A DNA stretch of 5,735 bases from Thermoplasmata archaeon (GTDB taxonomy: Archaea > Thermoplasmatota > E2 > DHVEG-1 > B18-G2), in contig JAGHAD010000026.1 of NCBI GenBank assembly GCA_021161685.1, forward strand, positions 1-5,735, given 5' to 3'. Each line of letters opens with the position of its first letter. The stretch's first letter is position 1. Positions 1 to 5,543 of the stretch are shown in pieces. A program made the translations under genes and the position numbers. The notes beneath the pieces are model-generated. The model was not told the origin of the DNA. It did no database searches and saw only the letters and a list, made by a program, of their open reading frames with translations.

Positions 1-143
1 AAATAACAAAAAGATTCGAGTTCGTTTTTATTCCATTAATTAAGAAGAAGCCTGAAACACCTTGGATACAAATTACCAACCATGCTTATGAGGGCATTAA
101 AAAGTATTTGGATTCTCCTATTATAAGGCGCATGAAGGAGTAA
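1..143 (+). pseudogene. Upstream reading-frame piece of a frameshifted DNA adenine methyltransferase (5' end outside window)
   Basis: In the frame starting at base 3, an open stretch of 46 codons runs in from outside the window and stops at TAA 141-143. It reads ITKRFEFVFIPL, then KKPETPWIQI, then HAYEGIKKYLDSP. This is the kind of sequence that sits just before the specificity domain of large N6-adenine methyltransferases of the PglX/type IIG class. The last residues (IIRRMKE) do not fit that family. The +2 frame resumes the expected text at about base 122. Inserting one T into the TT at 121-122 gives SPIYKAHEGVNTALN, the usual '(S)PyxAr-GvnTglN' junction. I therefore read this as the first part of the next entry, separated by a one-base deletion or a sequencing error. 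The catalytic motifs (FGG-like, NPPY) would lie upstream and cannot be seen. Confidence 0.6.
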
Positions 144-241
144 ACACAGCATTAAATCAAGTTTATTGGGTAGAGGTAATATCGGAACAACCAAACGGAC
201 TATTAATAACTAATCCACCATTATCAGGACAAAAGAAAAAG

Positions 242-1402
242 GTGAGACAAGTTAAGCAAATTGTGGAAAAAGATTTGATTTATCCGTTAATAAGGGGTAG
301 GGACGTTAAGAAGTGGTACGTATTATTTGACAGAAAAGAAAGAGTTATTATCCCACATAACAAAAAGGGTTATCCATATGATGAACATGAATTAAAAATA
401 AAGTACCCATTGACATATTCTTATTTATCAAGATACAAACAGGAATTCCTTAAAAGGTCCATAAAACCATTTTTAGGAAATAAAAAGAAAAAACCGTTTT
501 ATAGAGTAGACAATATCGGAAATTATTCTTTTTCTATATATAAAGTCGTTTGGAAAGAAGTTTCAGCTAGACAACAAAAATTTGGTTTCGAAGTTGCAGT
601 AATTGGGCCCAAAGAAACTAAACCCATTATACCAGACCACACAGTTGTTATGGTCGCTTGTAATAGTTTAGAAGAAGCTCATTATTTAGCTGCAATACTT
701 AACTCAAATATTGTTTCTCTAGCTTGTCTTTACATGGTAATTAGCGGATTAGAAAATCTTAATATCCCAAAATTCAATCCTAAAAACCTACTCCACCAAA
801 AACTCTCCCAACTTTCGCAAAGATCTCATGAAATAGCGAAGAAAATCTATGAAGAAAACAGAGAGGATTTAAAAGAGGATTTGAAGAAAATTGAGGAAGA
901 AATCGATAAAACTGTTGCTAACCTTTATGGTGTCACGGATGAAGAATTAAAGGAAATTAGAAAGTGTTTGACGATCCTAAAGGAGGGTGAAATTCCAGAA
1001 GAAGAGGAAGAAAGTGAAGAAGAGCAACAAATAGTTTTGCCTAAGGAGGATATTGAAATAAATGTAAATCCTTTGTTAATAGAAGAAAATAAACAACAAG
1101 AACTTACGGTTTCCGTTCAAAATAACACCGATAAACCAATAAAAGATGTTAAGTTAGAGGTCAAACTAAAATCAAAATCGCTTTTAACCAAGATGATAAA
1201 AGAAGTTAAGCCAAATGGTTCGGTTTCTTTGAAATTCACAATTCCGAAGCTGAAAAGCGGAGAACATGAATTAGAAATTAACTTTTCCTCGCAAAATGTG
1301 AAATTTAAAGAATCGAGGAAACTTTTTGTTAAGGAGAGGAAGAAAGCTAAGAAAACCGAGAGTTCTTTGGATAGGGAGTTTGAAGAGTTGCTAGGTGGAT
1401 AA
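242..1402 (+). CDS. PglX/type IIG-like DNA methyltransferase, TaqI-like specificity region plus C-terminal beta-sandwich (frameshifted at 5' end)
   Basis: This is the C-terminal half of a modification methyltransferase. It would methylate adenine in a target site and mark self DNA for the linked defence system. GTG at 242 only opens the longest start-codon ORF. The homologous text begins near base 122 in the same frame (YKAHEGVNTALNQVYWVEV), so 242 is unlikely to be a true start. Counting from 242, residues 14-27 (YPLIRGRDVKKWYV) are the hallmark of TaqI-like C-terminal specificity domains. Residues 96-175 continue that target-recognition fold (YKVVWKEVSARQ, IIPDHT, LAAILNSN). Residues 185-245 are charged helices and 249-263 an acidic linker. 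Residues 270-365 form a predicted beta-sandwich resembling CARDB/NEW3-type domains (LTVSVQNNTDKPIKDVKLEV, KLKSGEHELEI). The last segment is a basic run followed by LDREFEELLGG. The catalytic part is outside the window. The specificity-domain assignment is strong; the beta-sandwich family is tentative. Confidence 0.75.
   Translation: MRQVKQIVEKDLIYPLIRGRDVKKWYVLFDRKERVIIPHNKKGYPYDEHELKIKYPLTYSYLSRYKQEFLKRSIKPFLGNKKKKPFYRVDNIGNYSFSIYKVVWKEVSARQQKFGFEVAVIGPKETKPIIPDHTVVMVACNSLEEAHYLAAILNSNIVSLACLYMVISGLENLNIPKFNPKNLLHQKLSQLSQRSHEIAKKIYEENREDLKEDLKKIEEEIDKTVANLYGVTDEELKEIRKCLTILKEGEIPEEEEESEEEQQIVLPKEDIEINVNPLLIEENKQQELTVSVQNNTDKPIKDVKLEVKLKSKSLLTKMIKEVKPNGSVSLKFTIPKLKSGEHELEINFSSQNVKFKESRKLFVKERKKAKKTESSLDREFEELLGG
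1393..1398 (+). promoter_or_regulatory. Ribosome binding site AGGTGG deciding the start of the small basic protein
   Basis: AGGTGG lies five bases before ATG 1404, inside the last codons of the methyltransferase gene. It matches the archaeal/bacterial anti-Shine-Dalgarno sequence well. It covers the alternative GTG at 1395, which argues for the ATG as the true start. Confidence 0.6.
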
Positions 1403-1403
1403 G

Positions 1404-1586
1404 ATGGTTAAAAAGAAAAGAAGAAAGGTTAGTTTTTGGGCGACAAAAAGAGTTCCTGTTAAGGTTAAAGTTAGTTTTCGAACCTCTGAAGGAAAAAGAG
1501 TATCATTTATGGCAACAAAAAGAGTTCCAAAAAAGGTGAGAGTGACCTTTTATGCATATGGAAAAAGAAAGAAAAAAAGGAAATGA
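1404..1586 (+). CDS. Small, very basic protein with two internal motif repeats; function unknown
   Basis: I do not recognise a characterised family. The protein is 60 residues with 25 Lys/Arg and a single Glu. It consists of a basic head (MVKKKRRK), two copies of VSF-x-ATKRVP-x-KV-x-V-x-F separated by RTSEGKR, and a basic tail (KRKKKRK). The alternation of hydrophobic and charged residues suggests beta strands, and the charge suggests a nucleic acid or an acidic protein as partner. The acidic linker of the upstream methyltransferase is one candidate; this is inference. The start at ATG 1404 follows AGGTGG at a good distance and lies one base past the methyltransferase stop. A GTG at 1395 would add three residues. 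Its 3' end overlaps the PIN gene by 35 bases. Its place inside the cassette and its in-frame repeat conservation argue that it is a real gene rather than a chance ORF. Confidence 0.7.
   Translation: MVKKKRRKVSFWATKRVPVKVKVSFRTSEGKRVSFMATKRVPKKVRVTFYAYGKRKKKRK
1428..1550 (+). repeat. Two in-frame copies of a 17-codon motif, 72-base period
   Basis: Copy one spans 1428-1478 and copy two 1500-1550. At protein level both read VSF-x-ATKRVP-x-KV-x-V-(S/T)F. The best preserved DNA core is gcgacaaaaagagttcc against gcaacaaaaagagttcc (from 1440 and 1512). The flanks have diverged mostly at third positions, which points to an old tandem duplication kept under protein-level selection. Confidence 0.7.
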
Positions 1587-2145
1587 AATAAGTGGTCTAA
1601 AACTTTATATTGATACAAATGTCTTGCAAGGGGTACTCAGTAGAAGAAATAAGGAAGTGATTATTCTACTGGACAGAATAAAATCTTCCAAACTCACTTG
1701 CACAACATCCATTCTCACAGTACTAGAACTTTTGGATATAGCAAAAGACAGGGAGTTTTTGATTAAATTAATTAAAGATAAGTGGGCAGATGTTTCAACT
1801 TTCCTAAGAGAAAGGAAAAATAAGAACTTGACGGGTGAAGAACTAAAAAACCTTTCAGACAAAATAAACAATCTTTTCCTAGAATACAATTTTATAGAGA
1901 TAATTAACATAAAAGAGGACGATTGGGAATTAGTCAAGAAGATATGTCAAGAAAGCAATCTTCATTCCACTGATGCTATTCATCTTGTTACCGCATGGGT
2001 TGGCGGATGTAGATACCTGATTACATACGATAATCAATTCATAGCTGAAGGCAACAGGATTTTAGAAAGAGAGAAGGTATTAGATAAGTTGAGCATAATT
2101 ACGGCATCACAAATGTTAAAATTACTTGAAGGTGCTTCGTCATGA
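1552..2145 (+). CDS. PIN-domain ribonuclease-like protein in the defence cassette
   Basis: PIN domains are Mg2+-dependent nucleases, mostly acting on RNA and often as VapC toxins. The conserved acidic residues are visible when counting from ATG 1552. Asp21 is in LYIDTNVL, Glu59 in SILTVLELL, Asp141 in LHSTDAIHL and Asp160 in YLITYDNQF. At 197 residues it is longer than a typical VapC of 130-150. The extra length is a charged helical stretch at about 65-115 (KDKWADVSTFL, LRERKNKN, LSDKINNLF) and a C-terminal helix. ATG 1558 is an alternative start. AGGTGA at 1534-1539 stands 12 bases before ATG 1552. The gene begins inside the small basic gene and ends by ATGA overlap with the BrxL gene, so it belongs to the same transcript. 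No recognisable VapB-type antitoxin (AbrB, RHH, HTH) is beside it. Its role as a defence effector is inference. Confidence 0.85.
   Translation: MHMEKERKKGNEISGLKLYIDTNVLQGVLSRRNKEVIILLDRIKSSKLTCTTSILTVLELLDIAKDREFLIKLIKDKWADVSTFLRERKNKNLTGEELKNLSDKINNLFLEYNFIEIINIKEDDWELVKKICQESNLHSTDAIHLVTAWVGGCRYLITYDNQFIAEGNRILEREKVLDKLSIITASQMLKLLEGASS
2128..2134 (+). promoter_or_regulatory. Ribosome binding site GAAGGTG for the BrxL-like gene
   Basis: GAAGGTG lies within the last codons of the PIN gene, seven bases before ATG 2142. Together with the ATGA overlap (start 2142-2144, stop 2143-2145) it indicates translational coupling of the two genes. Confidence 0.5.
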
Positions 2146-3578
2146 CAAGTCAAGAAGAACTTAACGCAAAGTTAAGATATCATTTCGAAGGGTATGTCGT
2201 AAATAAAGGACTTTCTAATAGGCAAGATATTAAAAGAGTTCCTAAATTTGTTGCAGAGCATTTACTGACAAAAATATCAGAAGAAACAGATCCTATTGTG
2301 TTCAATGAAAAACTCATGAAGGTTATAGAAATTGTGAACACTCTTTATCCTGAACCGAAGGATAAAGATAAAATCCTTGATAAAATCATTATCAAAAAAC
2401 TATCTCACAAGATAATTGATGAGATAAAAGTGGAAGTTGACGAAAAGCATGAGATAAGAAAAGCAATAATTCCGAGTTTGAATTTAAGGAATGTTATGAT
2501 TTCTGATGAGGTTGTTGAGAAAAATGAGCAATTACTTTCAACTGGAATATGGGGACTAGCCACTCTAAGATACTGTGATCCGATGTTAGATAGTAATGAT
2601 AGACCTATCACGTTACCTATAATTGTCGAGAAATTTGAACCATTTCATGTTGCTAACATAGATTTGAAAGAATTTATGGAAAAAAGAGAATATTTTACAC
2701 TCGATGAATGGATGAATGTTTTGGTAAATACAGTTGGTTTGAATCCAGAGGTATACACCCAGAAACAAAAACTCATTCTGGTAAGCAGGTTTATACCCTT
2801 AGTAGAGAACAATGCAAATATAATGGAATTTGGACCAAGAGCTACAGGGAAAACTTATTTTTACAGAAATATTTCTTTCTACACTAGGGTGATCTCCGGA
2901 GGGGTAGTGACCCCAGCACAATTTTTCTATAACATTGCGAGAAAGACCATTGGCGAGATTGGACTGAAGGATTGCATAGTTTTTGATGAAGTTGCGAAGG
3001 TAAGATTCCCCCGTCCCGAGGAGATGATGGGAAAACTAAAAGACTACATGGTTGATGGTCATTTCGAAAGGGGGCCAAAGAAAGCAACATCTCTCTGCTC
3101 TTTGGTTTTCATGGGAAATATAGAAGTCAGTGGTTATGTCCCTGCAGAGGACATCAACTACGCTTTACCAGAGTTCATGAGAAATGATACGGCTTTTCTT
3201 GATAGAATTCATGGTGTAATTCCAGGGTGGGAAATACCTAAAATTAAGAAAAGTGAAATTCATCTTTCAAAAAACTATGGATTTTCTGTTGATTATTTTT
3301 CCGAAATTTTGCATGAATTGAGGAAGATGGACTTTACACCATTAATTCGTTCGATGGTTGAACTGGGTAACGTTACAATTAGGGATGAAATAGGTGTATA
3401 CAGACTTGCCTCCGGCTTGACAAAGATACTATTTCCGAACAAACAATTCGAGAAAGAAGATTTAAAGATGGTAATGGATTTTGTAATAGAATTAAGGCAA
3501 AAAATAGCTGATTTGCTCCACAGAATGGCTCCTGGAGAATTTGAAAGGAAAAAGATCGAATACTCAATTAAAAGTTAA
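2142..3578 (+). CDS. brxL: Short BrxL-type AAA+ ATPase (BREX), without C-terminal Lon-like domain
   Basis: BrxL is the AAA+ component of type 1 and type 4 BREX phage defence, where it is thought to act on DNA with the other Brx proteins. The 478 residues open with the family's N-terminal region (LNAKLRYHFEGYVVNKGL, residues 7-24). Residues 110-225 form the second conserved region before the ATPase. The Walker A motif is GPRATGKT at 231-238 with Lys237. SGGVVTPAQFFYNIA follows at 252-266. Walker B is CIVFDEV at 278-284, and sensor 1 is FMGN at 323-326. The arginine-rich stretch LPEFMRNDTAFLDRIHGVIP spans 342-361, followed by GWEIPK. The protein ends just after RMAPGEFERKKIEYSIKS, where long BrxL proteins (roughly 670-690 residues) continue into the Lon-like domain. 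About 470 residues is the length of the known short form (as I recall, TIGR02688), so this is probably natural. The start overlaps the PIN stop. The family call is firm; membership of a full BREX operon is not shown here. Confidence 0.9.
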   Translation: MTSQEELNAKLRYHFEGYVVNKGLSNRQDIKRVPKFVAEHLLTKISEETDPIVFNEKLMKVIEIVNTLYPEPKDKDKILDKIIIKKLSHKIIDEIKVEVDEKHEIRKAIIPSLNLRNVMISDEVVEKNEQLLSTGIWGLATLRYCDPMLDSNDRPITLPIIVEKFEPFHVANIDLKEFMEKREYFTLDEWMNVLVNTVGLNPEVYTQKQKLILVSRFIPLVENNANIMEFGPRATGKTYFYRNISFYTRVISGGVVTPAQFFYNIARKTIGEIGLKDCIVFDEVAKVRFPRPEEMMGKLKDYMVDGHFERGPKKATSLCSLVFMGNIEVSGYVPAEDINYALPEFMRNDTAFLDRIHGVIPGWEIPKIKKSEIHLSKNYGFSVDYFSEILHELRKMDFTPLIRSMVELGNVTIRDEIGVYRLASGLTKILFPNKQFEKEDLKMVMDFVIELRQKIADLLHRMAPGEFERKKIEYSIKS

Positions 3579-3658
3579 ATTAACCTTGCCTATAAAGAGT
3601 CTCACCAAGCGATGTGTTTTGGTTTGCTGTGTGAATTTTCAGCTGTTGATTGTAGATA

Positions 3659-3685
3659 GAGAAGATGGTAATGTAACCTCTTCTT
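3659..3685. terminator. Possible hairpin in the convergent intergenic region 3579-3715
   Basis: The stem pairs 3659-3665 plus 3667-3669 (gaaga, ggt) with 3676-3685 (acc, tcttc), with one bulged T at 3666 and a six-base loop. It lies between the ends of two convergent genes, so it could serve transcripts from both sides. There is no long T-run right after it on either strand, and archaeal termination depends mainly on T tracts, so support is modest. I see no gene, RNA or repeat in the remaining part of this 137-base gap. Confidence 0.3.
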
Positions 3686-3715
3686 ACATGCACTCAAATT
3701 GTAAGATCAAAATAT

Positions 3716-3961
3716 TTATCCCTCAACGCATCTCATGCTCTTCTCTGTCAGCATGTACATCTTTATTTTGGAGTTGCAATTGATTCGGCAGATACCACAA
3801 TTGCCTTTACATTCAACTTCTTTAAGATATCCCTGATGGATCATTGTCTCAATTAAAGCATGAAGGGTAGAGATACTCAGATCAACCTTTCTACTGAGGT
3901 CTTGCAGATTCGTAATGCCTTCTTTGCTTATTATCGATAGGATTTCTCTAATTTTGCTCAT
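3716..3961 (-). CDS. FeoC-like Cys-rich winged-helix protein
   Basis: FeoC-type proteins are small winged-helix proteins encoded with the ferrous iron permease FeoB. They act as iron-sulfur-containing regulators or stability factors of the transporter. Starting at ATG 3961-3959 the protein has 81 residues. A helix-turn-helix spans about 3-46 (IREILSIISKEG, LQDLSRKVDLSISTLHALIE, MIHQGYL). A cysteine cluster with Cys51, 55, 58 and 62 (C-x3-C-x2-C-x3-C) follows within the wing. The protein then returns to a strand (KMYMLTE) and has a further Cys78. Four closely spaced cysteines in the wing are the expected Fe-S or metal site of this family. The start overlaps the stop of the chelatase-like gene (ATGA, 3961-3958) with a weak GGAAAG at 3971-3966. 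The frame stays open upstream to 4075, but that part only shadows the neighbour. It could also be a stand-alone iron-responsive repressor. Confidence 0.75.
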   Translation of the reverse strand: MSKIREILSIISKEGITNLQDLSRKVDLSISTLHALIETMIHQGYLKEVECKGNCGICRINCNSKIKMYMLTEKSMRCVEG

Positions 3962-5097
3962 GTTTCTTTCCAACAATTTGACCACACCGTTACATTCTTG
4001 TAATCGTAAAACTGCATCTCTATCCATCTGGGAATATTTGGATGATCTACAAGGTATTTGCCATCGTACTCGCATCTTCCAGTTATCAGGTATCCAAAGA
4101 GAGCCATTCTGATAGGTATCTCCGAGAATGGAGAGCGAGCGATAAACAATGGCACAACCAAAGGATGACCCTTTGCTTCTTTAACAGCTTTCCTTAAACC
4201 TTTTCCACCATGCATGAAGCTATACTTCACCTCTTTGAAAATGCCTCTCTTCTCTATTTCCTCTTTAATGGATTCAGCTAGCGAAATCCAGTTTTTCCCA
4301 TAATCACCGGGATCGCCATGTCCATAGAAAATCAGAGTTGCATCCTTTGGATCAACCTTTCTGTCAAATGGATGGAGAGGATTATCCTCGCAGAGCATCT
4401 TTCCATAATCAACAAGTATGTCAATTAGGAGGGGATGATCTTCAAGGGCGCTGGTACAAAATATCTGCAAATCCGTTCCCAGCTCTTCCAAAGCTTCATA
4501 GATCTCATGGGTATGGGTAGAGTTTCCACATACAAAGAGGGGGATGGCTATGATTCTGTCAACATCCTGTTCCTTCAATCCTTCATAGGCATCCTTAATT
4601 GTTTTCCATGGAACATATTCCAGAAATCCTACCTCAACCGAAACAGGTAGAGAGACTTTGCTCACACAGCTTATCACGCTTCTGCTCCATCTTCCCGGAA
4701 AACCATGGGCTATGACCAAAACCCCCAAATTGTACACTTCTATCTCTTTTTCACAATAGGATTCTGCACCTCTATCATCCACAACCGTCAGGTTTACAGT
4801 ATAGGTACCAGCCTTTGTATATCTATAGCTAGGATTTCGTTCAGTTGAATCTATGATTCCATCGTTATCAAAATCCCATCTCCACTCAACTATCTCTCCA
4901 TCCTCATCGCTTGAGTTATCAACAAAGTGTATGAGTTCGTCCCTGAACATTATGAAGCTTGGCGTATAGGTGAAATCGGCAAAAGGAGAGACATTTTCCC
5001 TGTAAAGCATTGGCTTCTCCTGAAAATGATACATGATAGCTGTAACTGCAGATGCAATCGCAATTACCAACAGTACCACAACCGCCTTCTTCCTCAT
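3958..5097 (-). CDS. Membrane-anchored PKD protein with two CbiX (sirohydrochlorin chelatase)-like domains
   Basis: CbiX/SirB enzymes insert Co, Ni or Fe into sirohydrochlorin-type tetrapyrroles in the cytoplasm; this one appears exported. Residues 4-23 are a hydrophobic signal or anchor after MRKK. Residues 38-122 are a PKD domain with the typical WRWDFDNDG (72-80) and AGTYTVNLTVVDDRG (96-110). CbiX-like domain 1 spans about 125-235: VLVIAHGFPG with His131, then IPLFVCGNSTHTHE with His195 and His197. Domain 2 spans about 253-340: TLIFYGHGDPG with His260, SFMHGG with His296, then VVPLFIARSPFSEIP, where the expected second histidine is missing. It starts four bases inside the end of the upstream membrane-protein gene (ATGA) after AGGAAGGA at 5108-5101, and it overlaps the FeoC-like gene. 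The domain calls are good. The role is inferred: handling of metal or metallated tetrapyrrole outside the membrane, supplying or checking the iron taken up by FeoB. Actual chelatase activity is unproven. Confidence 0.8.
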   Translation of the reverse strand: MRKKAVVVLLVIAIASAVTAIMYHFQEKPMLYRENVSPFADFTYTPSFIMFRDELIHFVDNSSDEDGEIVEWRWDFDNDGIIDSTERNPSYRYTKAGTYTVNLTVVDDRGAESYCEKEIEVYNLGVLVIAHGFPGRWSRSVISCVSKVSLPVSVEVGFLEYVPWKTIKDAYEGLKEQDVDRIIAIPLFVCGNSTHTHEIYEALEELGTDLQIFCTSALEDHPLLIDILVDYGKMLCEDNPLHPFDRKVDPKDATLIFYGHGDPGDYGKNWISLAESIKEEIEKRGIFKEVKYSFMHGGKGLRKAVKEAKGHPLVVPLFIARSPFSEIPIRMALFGYLITGRCEYDGKYLVDHPNIPRWIEMQFYDYKNVTVWSNCWKET

Positions 5098-5543
5098 TTT
5101 TCCTTCCTATCAAGCGTCCTTATGTAATACAGCACAACGAGAGAAAAAGGCAAAAGAAAGAGAGAAGGAATATATGGAGGAGAATAGCTTGCCAGAAAGC
5201 CTTCAAAAGTGTTAAACCAGCCTTCCTCTCCAGGTATGGACTCGAGGATCATGCTGAATATCTTCACTCCAGCAACAATCCATATCATGAGACTTGCCAT
5301 CAAAACCTTTGCCTGCTGATGGATATTTTTGAAGTTCTTGATGCCCGAAAGATAAAACATCCCCGCAGAGAAAAGTATGAGCCCTCTCCAGAGCAGGAAC
5401 TCGCCGGACATCTCTACAATTCCAAACTCCAAACTCCTTCCGGTCGAGCCGAGTATGATCTCTGTTGCACCTATATATAACGTTACCAATCCAAGGACTG
5501 CAAAGTATACACGTCCCACTGCAAATCTCAATTCTCCATCCAT
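5094..5543 (-). CDS. Four-helix integral membrane protein of the feo operon, function unknown
   Basis: I do not recognise a named family. The 149 residues contain four hydrophobic segments at about 7-31, 46-66, 79-101 and 126-142. They are separated by short loops with a basic stretch (IKNFKNIHQQAK, 68-79) and an acidic loop (ESIPGEEGWFNTFEG, 101-115). The tail is basic (RTLDRKEK). Few residues look like metal ligands apart from scattered Glu and His75. The start ATG 5543-5541 follows directly on the stop of the FeoB-like gene (TGAATG), with GGTGGTG at 5553-5547. Its stop overlaps the chelatase-like start (ATGA). Such tight coupling suggests that it works with the permease or holds the PKD-CbiX protein at the membrane; this is inference. 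Confidence 0.75.
   Translation of the reverse strand: MDGELRFAVGRVYFAVLGLVTLYIGATEIILGSTGRSLEFGIVEMSGEFLLWRGLILFSAGMFYLSGIKNFKNIHQQAKVLMASLMIWIVAGVKIFSMILESIPGEEGWFNTFEGFLASYSPPYIPSLFLLPFSLVVLYYIRTLDRKEK

Noticed and set aside
113..143. Programmed -1 frameshifting joining the two methyltransferase frames
   Set aside because: No X-XXY-YYZ slippery heptamer is visible at the junction; a lost T explains the text exactly.
1395..1403. GTG start adding three residues to the small basic protein
   Set aside because: The GTG lies inside the AGGTGG ribosome-binding sequence that is well placed for ATG 1404, so ATG is preferred.
1605..1937. Minus-strand 110-codon ORF inside the PIN gene
   Set aside because: It is low-complexity Ser/Leu/Phe text, the antisense shadow of an AT-rich gene, with no neighbour in that direction.
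3683..3705. Second inverted repeat cttac...gtaag in the intergenic gap
   Set aside because: It has only five base pairs with a long loop and shares bases with the better hairpin at 3659-3685; chance is likely.
3541..3783. Plus-strand 80-codon ORF after BrxL as a displaced Lon-like domain
   Set aside because: Its translation (Cys-rich, no Ser/Lys catalytic context) has no Lon-like features and it overlaps both the BrxL end and the opposite gene.
3962..4075. Longer N-terminus for the FeoC-like protein
   Set aside because: The added 38 residues are an out-of-frame shadow of the chelatase-like gene; ATG 3961 overlaps the upstream stop in the usual ATGA way.
5052..5480. Plus-strand 142-codon ORF opposite the membrane-protein gene
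   Set aside because: It is antisense to an operon with start-stop overlaps and shows no domain-like text.
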